A DNA stretch of 64,000 bases from Massariosphaeria phaeospora (Eukaryota > Ascomycota > Dothideomycetes > Pleosporales): contig JAADJZ010000026.1 of assembly GCA_011032825.1 (NCBI GenBank), forward strand, positions 124,001-188,000, read 5' to 3'. Of this stretch, positions 56,516-64,000 are shown piece by piece. The notes under the pieces were generated by a model. That model did no database searches and had not been told where the DNA came from. It saw only the letters and a list, made by a program, of their open reading frames with translations. A program made the position numbers and the translations under genes. Numbering within the stretch: position 1 is the first letter of the stretch; each line of letters opens with the position of its first letter.

Positions 56516-57402
56516 ATGCCGCCCTACCCCCCCTCAACCACCCCCTTCCGAACCCGCCTCACCACCCTCAGCGCCTCCCTCACCTACCTCCAACACCTCC
56601 TGACCCCCCTCTCCCTCTCCCTCTCCAACCCGCCCGCCAGCTCCCTCCCCGCCACCCTCACGCGCTTCCAGCACTCGCTCATCCTGCTCGCGCACCACGT
56701 CCTCAGCGAGTCCCCGACCTACTCCGCGACGCTGGGCTCCAACGACGCCCACGTCGCGCAGCTCACGGCGCTGCTGTCCAACGCGCAGCTGTGCACGACG
56801 CGCCTGCAGACCATCTTCGAGGCCGCGGCGCGGCTGGGCAGCGACGACGACGAGGCGGATGTGTATGAGATGGAAGTGGGGCATTTGGTGTTGAGGCTGG
56901 GAGTGTGTAGTACGGCGCTCGAGGGCCCGCCGTTGATCTCTGCAGTGCATGTCTCTCCCCCATCCCATCTCATCCACAACGAAACAAAACACATACCTAT
57001 CTACCTACCTACCCACACCGCAGAACCACACCCCACTGACACCCTCGCAGCCACACTCTACACGCCACGCTCCCGCGCTCCGTCCTCACCCTCGCCTTCG
57101 CCGCCATAACCGCCTGGCTCGACCGCCTCACCTCCTCCAGCACCCGCCTCGCCGCCGACGTGCTCGTCCCCGGCACGGGCCACACATCTCCATGCTTGAC
57201 GCTCGAGCTCGTGTCCGACAGCCTGCACCCGCAGCGCAAGGAGCTGGTGCGGATCGCGCAGGCGCTGATCGGCACGGCGAGACTGGCGCTGGTGGATTTC
57301 AGCGCGGGGGTTATGCCGTCGGCGGAGGAGCTGGGGCACACGGAGAGGACGGCGAATGCGCTGGGGGAGGTGGATGATCCGGTGCCGCTGTATGAGGAGT
57401 AG
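56516..57402 (+). CDS. Unrecognised helical protein
   Basis: The gene is modelled as exons 56516-56931 and 57051-57402, 255 aa. The second exon's frame has a stop just before 57051, so an acceptor at CGCAG (57046-57050) is required. The matching phase-2 donor at 56932 (GTTGAT) is weak, and phase-0 donors nearby do not fit. The N-terminal half is rich in Leu, Ser, Thr and Pro, then clearly helical (RFQHSLILLAHHVLSE, LTALLSNAQLCTTRLQTIFE). Exon 2 reads LTLAFAAITAWLDRLTSSST, then HTSPCLTLELVSDSLHPQRK, and ends DDPVPLYEE. There is no transmembrane segment or signal peptide. I do not recognise a family; the conserved look of exon 2 argues that it is a real gene. Confidence 0.55.
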
Positions 57403-57655
57403 GATGCTGGCTGGTGGGACGGAGGGGTGCGATTGAGAGGAGTGGGTTAGCTCTGTTTTTTTAATTAGTTTTGCGTGTGGGGGGCTTGTCTGATGTATGT
57501 TCCATGAATAACGAATTGATATACTGTACACTTGGGCGCTGGTGCCGGCGCCTAGTCTAGAATGTCAAACAACGAGCTTGTGCGTGTGCTGTGTTTTATC
57601 TAATTGCCTGGAACATATGAAACCCTTGACTTCATGAACGAAGAAAGGGCCCTAA

Positions 57656-60352
57656 TCAACACTCGATGCCGAACCGTCTCATAGTAGCCTTGCCGGACGT
57701 GACCTTCATTCCAATTCTGTTCACCGTACGTTAGCAGTCCGTCTTTGGATCAATGAATGAATCGGGAAGTGACCGTGAGCTGTTTTTACGAGAGGAGTAG
57801 TCAGTGGTCACATACCGAGCATCCAAATCATACGCATCCCACCGCGACACCTCTTCCAACCAATTTTTGCACTCTTCAAGCTTATCCATATGCGCCTTCG
57901 GATTCCCCTCCGCCTCTTTCCAGAGATTCGCAGCCATCTCATAGCGCGCGCAGGGAGCTGTCCACGAGTCCTTAAACTGGCCTTTGTAGAGCAGCTTATC
58001 GTTAGCAATGATGCCGCCGCTCAGCATCTCCCGCGCCTTGCTGGTGTCGCCTTGGTTTCGCAGGACTGCGGCTCTAAGCAACGTGAGGACGCCCTGCTCA
58101 TCTAGACCTTCCTTGCCCCAGTGCGGATTCGCCGCGCTGTCGCTCCAAGCTAGGTTGTCGAGGGACGTTTGGAGGTGCTCGTTCCGCATGCGCTTGTAGC
58201 CGTTCCAGAAGTAGATCATCTCTTCGATCGGGGACACGCCAACGGCGTCGGCGAGGTCACAGCCCCAGTCTTTGGCTCTGGCCTCCCATTTCTGGATCTT
58301 GCGGTTGACGAACACGTCAAATGGAAGTTGTTTGGCTAGGAATTTCTTGCGGCCAGTGTTTGGCATGACCTTGGCAAAGTATTCCTGTGCCTTAGCTTTG
58401 TGTCTCCCAGCTGCCTCCGCATTGGTAGGTTTGTTCTGACGGTAAAGTTCGAGATATGCAGCCCCGCAAACATAGTAGTACAGGCCATGACTCCAGTTGT
58501 TGAGGGTGACGCATTTCTCAAAAGCGATGGCAGTGGCCTCATAGTCGTGCAAATACATAAGGTTCAAGCTTCGTTCAAACCAACTCAGTGCCTCTAGTTG
58601 TTTAAGGGCCGATTCATCTTTGCTAGCCAGGAAGGCTACAGCTTTTTCTAGCTCCTTGTCGGCCGCCATCATACGCGCTTCCTCGAGTAGCCAAAGATGG
58701 CTCTTAGGATATCTTTTCCTCATGTCTGCTAGTAATGCTTGACACCGCTCCTTTGGGTACGAGCCTTCTCCGAACGGGGTGACAATGTCACACATGCCGC
58801 TAAGAACGTTGTAGAAGCCGAAGAGAACGAGCCCTGCCATTGCGCCGTGGATGTTATAAAATTTTGAGGCTTGCCAGAGCATTGCGATGCCGCGATCTTT
58901 GTCGCCTTTGAACCCGACAATTTTAAGCAAAGTCGCGAAAGCTGGGGGGACTAGGGATATGATGAGGAGCAGTATGCCGAAACAGAAGTTTGAACCGGAG
59001 ATGATGAAGACATCGACTGGGTGAGTACCGTAGACTGAGATATCTTCACCTTGCTTGGCGGTATTAGAAAGTGTCAGCTTCTCGAAGTCGTCTACAGCAC
59101 CAGGTACTGAGCTTGGGTTGCCGTGGGAGGGTAGATGGGGCGCCGAGCTCGATTGGATGTCTATTCGCCGTTTAGAGTTGTCAAGTTCCACCGATTGACC
59201 CATTTCGGCGGGTACTTTGAGATGGCCCAAGTATTTCCCCGGTGTCTCCACGCCTTTGTGCTCTTCATCTGCATCGACAAAGTCAAAATCCTCGTCGTCA
59301 TCGGTAGGGCCTTTTTGAGCCTCTTTGGTCGAGCTTGATATTGGTGCATCCTTCGATTTTGATTCTGGTGCGGGCGGCTCAGCTATCTTCGTGGGTGTCT
59401 TCGACACCGCCGATACTGTAGAGCCCAAGCTACTGGTACTCCTTTTCCTTAAGAAATTCTTCTCCGCATCCATAACGCCTTCCAACGTTAGATAAGCTTT
59501 CCTCAATTTGTAAAAGCCTTTGATAGCTTCCGTCAAGCTCTCATTCAAGACTCCTACTATTGCGCTCATCAACTGCGCTTCAGCCAAACACACCGCATAT
59601 TCCGTTCCCACTGGATATATCGGTGACTGATACGCGTTCGGCATCCGTGTTGCCCTTCGATGGTGCTCGTACGCAGCGTTCTCTGCTTCAGAAAGGGATG
59701 CGGAGGCTTCGCGCATGGTCTCTTGCTCGAAGCCGAGAGTCGCCCTCATGAAGGTAACCACCCCTTTCCCTAGCTGATGGAAAGGTGAGTTACCCTTGTT
59801 CAGATGTGCTTCTGCGCCGTCGACGTCGTCGGCCATGATATATGTGACCGCTAAGTCGGACTTCATTAGCTTTGGCTTCATAGACGGGATCCAGCTAGAC
59901 GACGAAACGCGTGGCCTTTGGTGCCCCCCATGGATGACCAAGTACCATCGGTAGCTTGAACAAGCTTCATCTTCTTACAGAGCTGGGAAGCGATGATACG
60001 TGATAAGATGTCCATATACAGGGGAATGATGGGGTGTGATCGAAGGAATTTGGAGTGTCATACCGGCCATTGCATCTTCGACTGCACACTGTTAGCTGTC
60101 GGCTCAATAGTTCAAGTACATATATCTATGCAAATAGCAGGAGGAATGCTGGTAGAGCTTCGAACATGGTATAATGAACCCCGCCATGGGCCTGCCCCAA
60201 TGCACGTGTTGCATGTCTACCAGGGCCGGAAGCCGGCGGTATCTCAAGAAAATGAACTTACTCTGAGCCAGCTCATCCAGAGCATTCAGACTCTTAGTGT
60301 GCCCTATCTTAAGGCTTTTCCCACCTCCGAGCCAACCTCCAATCTTCAGCAT
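57656..60352 (-). CDS. IML2: Iml2/TTC39-type TPR protein (inclusion body clearance)
   Basis: Four exons, 60352-60262, 60081-60064, 59850-57816 and 57716-57656, encode 734 aa. Introns are 180, 213 and 99 nt. Exon 1 gives MLKIGGWLGGGKSLKIGHTK. An 18-nt exon supplies IEDAMA, and exon 3 continues AVTYIMADDVDGAEAHLNKG, the conserved start of the Iml2 outer-membrane/TTC39 domain. Further signatures are YPVGTEYAVCLAEAQLMSAI and NESLTEAIKGFYKLRKAYLT. A hydrophobic central region (about residues 320-400) is followed by TPR-like helices; the last exon ends MRRFGIEC. Yeast Iml2 acts with lipid droplets in clearing protein inclusions. A disordered Ser/Thr/Asp-rich insert lies at about residues 160-290. 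Without the two small 5' exons the gene would be mis-started around 59941. Confidence 0.9.
60064..60081 (-). other. 18-nt microexon of IML2
   Basis: Eighteen bases between acceptor TGCAG and donor GTATGA complete the frame between exons 1 and 3 (phase 1 on both sides) and encode the conserved IEDAMA segment. Confidence 0.75.
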
Positions 60353-60980
60353 TTTGCAGCGGGTCTCCCAAGCCAAGGGGGCAAAACAAAAGGACAAAGT
60401 ATGCGGGAAAAGTGAAGGAACGGCTGAACGTGGAAGAAGTACTGAGGACCCAATTATCAGGATATACGATGGTATGTATTCTGGCCAACTCCCACCTAGA
60501 ATATACACGCGGCTGGGGGTGCTACAATACCTACGTATGTACCGAAACAGCGGGGGGTGGATTGGGTTGCTTACACGGCGCGTTTCGGAGCAAATAATGG
60601 AATACGTCACACCAAGAGTCTCCAAGCAACGTAACGGCGCGGACGAGGAGCACCGATTCACCGCAAAGCCAGCCACGGACGCGTGGACGGAATCTCGCCG
60701 ACGGTTTGAAACATCGAAGATTGCTCCGACGCACCCTGTTTTACACGTACCAGCAACAAACCATGGATCGGCCTTTCCGGGTCCACGAGTACACTGACAG
60801 CACGTGACGCCAAGACCGGAGCTGCCAATTCCTTCCCCGACCGCCGCTTTCCACCACCAGATCGACCATCCAAGCTCCAGTGCCAACTCAGCCTCCAGCA
60901 ACACGCAAACACCCACGACTCCCGCGCCCAACTCCTCCCGCTCGATCCACCCGTCCGCATTCCACGAACCCCGAGCAACA
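60353..60980. promoter_or_regulatory. Divergent intergenic, IML2 / SEM1
   Basis: This 628 bp lies between two starts on opposite strands. It contains no supported gene. A CCACGA/CACGTGAC-type element at about 60803 (CACGTG E-box) lies some 180 bp before SEM1. Confidence 0.45.
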
Positions 60981-61387
60981 ATGTCCGCATCCGCGCAAGC
61001 CAGCACAGACAAGAGCAAGGCCACGGCGCACGACGCCAAGAACGGCGAGACGCCGCCGGACAAGAAGCCCGCGCAGCCCCTCGAGGAAGACGACGAGTTT
61101 GAGGACTTTCCGGTCGAGGGTGAGGCCAGCCGTCCCAGGCGCTCGGGTTGCGTGTATTGTAATAAGATGGGACGCTGACTGAGTCAAATGTAGATTGGGC
61201 AGAGGAGGAGAGCCAGATCCCCGGTGGTAATGCACATCTGTGGGAGGAGAGCTGGGATGACGACGATACGAACGAGGACTTTGCTGTGCAGTTGAGGTGA
61301 GGGATACCGGCGCAGAGACGACTTTCGCGTGGATGTGCGGCTAATGCGATATGTAGGGAGGAGCTCAAGAAGCTGGGGCAGAAGTGA
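60981..61387 (+). CDS. SEM1: 26S proteasome subunit Sem1 (DSS1)
   Basis: Three exons, 60981-61119, 61194-61296 and 61357-61387, encode 90 aa; introns are 74 and 60 nt and phases agree. An Ala/Lys-rich N-terminus is followed by the first acidic block, EEDDEFEDFPVE, and the second, DWAEEE...LWEESWDDDDTNEDF, with the conserved tryptophans. It ends EELKKLGQK. Sem1 is a small disordered subunit of the proteasome lid and also of the TREX-2 and BRCA2-type complexes. The gene is too short and too split to be seen in any single frame. Confidence 0.93.
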
Positions 61388-61687
61388 GAGACGCGCTGCA
61401 CACCACACGAACTACCCGACAAGGCTTTTTAGGAAGGATAAAACGCACGGCTGGTCTCACAGGATGCTTTGAATCAGAGAACAGCTCCCATCGCAGAGGA
61501 AGCTCCGCTCTGTGGCGGATGGAAGCAGAGCGGTCTTGGGTGCATGATACATTACGAAGTGCATTCAAGAGGACTACCTGTCACACAGCTGTGCTGCACG
61601 GTATATAGCTAATAACCTACATCATAACCTTGAAGAAGCGGACCCTTCCAAACAATTTTGAGCCTTTCGCGATCGTGCTAGTATGAT
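61388..61687. other. Convergent intergenic, SEM1 / PGK1
   Basis: This 300 bp lies between 3' ends. Nothing notable is seen. Confidence 0.5.
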
Positions 61688-63047
61688 CTACTTACTTGAC
61701 AGAGCAGACACACCAGGCAAGTCCTTGCCCTCCAGTAGCTCGAGCGAGGCACCACCACCCGTCGAAACATGACTGATCTTGTCTTCGACCCCGTACTTCG
61801 CCGCAACGGTAGCCGTGTCACCGCCACCAATGATGACGATCTTGCCGCTCTGCGCAGCCGCCACAGCAGCGTCCAGAGTCGCCTTGGTGCCAGACGCGAA
61901 CTTGTCGAATTCGAACACACCAGCGGGGCCGTTCCAGAGGATAGTCTGAGCCTCGTCGATGGCCTCCTTGTACAACTTCATGGACTTCTCTCCGCAGTCA
62001 AGCCCCATCCAGCCGTCCGGAATGCCGTCCTTGTCCTCAGCATACCCGACCTCAGCATCCTTGTCGAACTTGTCCGCGGTGATATAGTCGACCGGCAGAA
62101 CAATCTTAACATTGTTCTTCTTCGCCTTCTCGACGAGGTCCTTGACGGTCTTGCTGCCGGCCTCGTCGAACAAGCTGTTTCCGATCTTGACGCCCTCGAG
62201 CGTCTTCTTGAAGGTGAAGGACATGCCGCCGCAGATGATGAGGCTGTCGACCTTGCCGAGCAGGTTGTCGATGAGCTGGATCTTGTCGGAGACTTTGGCG
62301 CCGCCGAGGATGGCGAGGAAGGGCCGCTTGGGGTTCTCGAGCGCTTTGGCGAAGTACTCGAGCTCTTTCTTGACTAGGAAGCCGGAAGCTTTCTGGGGGA
62401 GATCAACGCCGACCATGGAGCTATGAGCGCGGTGGGCGGTACCGAAGGCATCGTCTGTGTCTTATCAGTTTCGTGTTCACATTCTACTGCCCAATACCAC
62501 TCACTGATGTAAACGTCACCCAGTGCAGTCAAGCCTTTCCTGAACTCATCTACCTTTGCGTTGTCCGCTTTGACCTTCTTGCCCTCGGCATCCTTGGAGC
62601 TGCCCTCCTCCTCTGCGTGGAAGCGCAGGTTCTCCAGTAGAATCACCTGGCCATCGCTTGCCGAGTTGACAGTGTCCTCGACCTCCTTGCCTACGCAGTC
62701 CTCGGTGAAGATAACCTTGCGGTCCAACAGCTTCTCGAGCTCGGCAACCACCGGCTTGAGACTGTACTTCGGGTTTGACTTTCCATCGGGGCGGCCGAGG
62801 TGAGACATGAGGACCACAGCCTTCGCTCCATTCTCAATGGCGTACTTGATCGTGGGGAGAGCGCCGACAATGCGCTGATTGTTCGTGATTTTCTTGTCGG
62901 CGTCGAGGGGCACGTTGAAGTCGACCTGGAGAGTGGGCGTTAGATTAAGATGCGAAACTGTCAATGATAAAGACGACTTACTCGGACGAGCACACGCTTG
63001 CCCTTGACATCGACGTCGGAGATGGACAGCTTGTTTGAAAGAGACAT
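61688..63047 (-). CDS. PGK1: Phosphoglycerate kinase
   Basis: Three exons, 63047-62982, 62925-62505 and 62454-61688, encode 417 aa, the usual eukaryotic length; introns are 56 and 50 nt. The N-terminus is [20 protein letters not shown], with [10 protein letters not shown] joined across intron 1 and SHLGRPDG for substrate binding. The middle reads [16 protein letters not shown], joined across intron 2. The nucleotide-binding C-domain has [23 protein letters not shown] and the [20 protein letters not shown] motif, followed by [19 protein letters not shown]. It transfers phosphate from 1,3-bisphosphoglycerate to ADP in glycolysis. Codon choice is strongly C-ending, as expected for a highly expressed gene. 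Confidence 0.97.
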
Positions 63048-63709
63048 GGCGGAAGCAAGGTCTGAGATCTGTAGCTGTAGTGTCACCCACGGGGCTCTTT
63101 CAACGTAAAAAGAGCGGACGAGAGAACAGAGCAACTGCTTTTCGACTAGGCGAAGTTGTTGAGATGGTCACTTACTTCGCTGGGTGGCAGAGTTTTGTTG
63201 TTTGTTGGATGCCGCTCTATGTCATGGCGGGGCACGAACTCACCTGAACCCCGCCATTGCGCGCCTGGTCTTATCTGGGAAAAACAAACACTCTCGACGC
63301 TTAGGGTTTACGACATCGAAAGCGAAATAAAAAAGTAACTGGTAATACTCTAATCAAGTTTTGTAGTCTAGGAGCCCGTTAGAGAAGTGACTGGTCGAGG
63401 TCTTAGTCGCGCAGCCGGCATTTAAGCATAAATGCTGGTGCAAGGCATAGAACGAAGCCAACAGCCTGAGGTACCAGGCCTGTAGTGTAACTAGAAGAAT
63501 AATGCAATTGAGACATAGGGTACCTAAGTAGGAAGACAGAACTCCAAGCAGCCTGACGCCGTATGAATGCTCAACGCCAATTTGCTAGCCAAGTACAATG
63601 CAACGCAAGCACTACGCTAGAAGTTCACAACCAATCTCATACCCGACGACGAAGGAGCGTATACACAGGTCTGGCCGTAAAGTGATGTTCGGAATCGGAT
63701 TCAGGGCAT
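63048..63709. promoter_or_regulatory. PGK1 upstream region
   Basis: This 662 bp lies between two minus-strand genes and includes the PGK1 promoter. I could not identify a certain TATA box. No other gene is seen. Confidence 0.5.
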
Positions 63710-64000
63710 CTAAGCTTCTTCCGCGGAGTTCGTAAGAGACAGATATGCTGTCCAAGCGATACCGATGGTGGAGACGAAGGGCTAGTGCTTATGTTAGTTC
63801 ATTTGATCTTGTACAAAAGGTGATTAGAGGCATTACAATTTGAAGTTGGATTGGCATGAGCCGGAAGTTGATGAGCTGGACTGCTGGCCACACGATAAAG
63901 TTGGCTTTGAGAGCCGGGACGTAGACATCCTGAAACTTGCGTTGAACCGCGCGTTTTCCACCACCTTCGGCGACAGTCATGAATGTAAAAAAGCACGCCA
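63710..64000 (-). CDS. Mpv17/PMP22 family membrane protein (5' partial)
   Basis: The last exon is 63781-63710 and the preceding one runs from 63837 to the window edge at 64000; a 55-nt intron in phase 0 separates them. The visible part reads FFTFMTVAEGGGKRAVQRKF, VPALKANFIVWPAVQLINFR, then LMPIQLQI, then PFVSTIGIAWTAYLSLTNSA. WPAxQxxNFxxxPxxxQ followed by a WTAYLS end is the Mpv17/PMP22 signature; members sit in peroxisomal or inner mitochondrial membranes. The 5' part is outside the window, so the exact subgroup (Sym1-like or PMP22-like) is open. Confidence 0.9.

Noticed and set aside
59941..59990. Alternative IML2 start in the long frame near 59941
   Set aside because: The residues before the TYIMADD segment read as intron; the spliced upstream exons restore the family N-terminus in phase.
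60993..61235. Minus-strand ORFs across SEM1
   Set aside because: Shadows of the spliced SEM1 gene, which shows conserved acidic blocks and correct phases.

Overview
This 64 kb window is nuclear DNA from a filamentous ascomycete (Pezizomycotina). The genes carry short GT-AG introns, mostly 45-200 nt, and there are no operons. The families present are typical of the group: a CTF1/FarA-type Zn2Cys6 regulator, a SCAP-type sterol sensor, an MpaB-type oxygenase, IML2, and GST-omega-like and P450 genes. I lean to a Dothideomycete, but from general family resemblance only. About 26 loci are supported. Exon models were built by hand from splice signals, reading phase and family conservation, and phases sum correctly in every spliced model given with exact exons.

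Layout. 1-813: 3' part of a C2H2 (Nrg1-like) regulator. 814-6434: a 5.6 kb convergent gene-free stretch full of pentanucleotide repeats and a T-rich degenerate repeat. 6435-13490: an unrecognised HExxH protein, eIF3h, a Pro/Gln-repeat basic protein and an omega-like GST whose reading frame can be spliced onto that protein. 14195-16146: a broken cytochrome P450. 16512-23358: TRM11, a TTC1-like TPR protein, a HAD phosphatase, VPS24 and the p23 co-chaperone SBA1. 23939-28747: an MpaB-type oxygenase with an 8-nt exon, divergent from a regulator with two zinc-binding motifs. 29742-33414: SCAP. 34168-38565: ACL4, GIR2, a LYR-motif mitochondrial protein and the ubiquitin E2 variant MMS2. 38994-44355: MON2. 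46732-49835: CTF1/FarA-like regulator. 51087-55061: ethanolamine kinase and an acyl-CoA dehydrogenase. 56516-57402: unknown protein. 57656-63047: IML2, SEM1 and PGK1. 63710-64000: 3' part of an MPV17/PMP22 family gene that runs off the window.

The genes are mostly single-copy housekeeping genes: translation and ribosome assembly (eIF3h, ACL4, GIR2, TRM11), endosome/Golgi traffic (VPS24, MON2), proteasome/ubiquitin (SEM1, MMS2), lipid and sterol control (SCAP, ethanolamine kinase, acyl-CoA dehydrogenase, CTF1-like) and glycolysis (PGK1). Nothing resembles a secondary-metabolite cluster, transposon, CRISPR array or rRNA locus, and no tRNA was recognised by eye. I found no convincing new multi-gene system. 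The most useful leads are the GST/basic-protein junction, the HExxH orphan, the P450 pseudogene, the microexons, the MON2 upstream ORF that ends inside the MON2 start codon, a 16-bp-arm inverted repeat after MON2, and the repeat-rich convergent desert.
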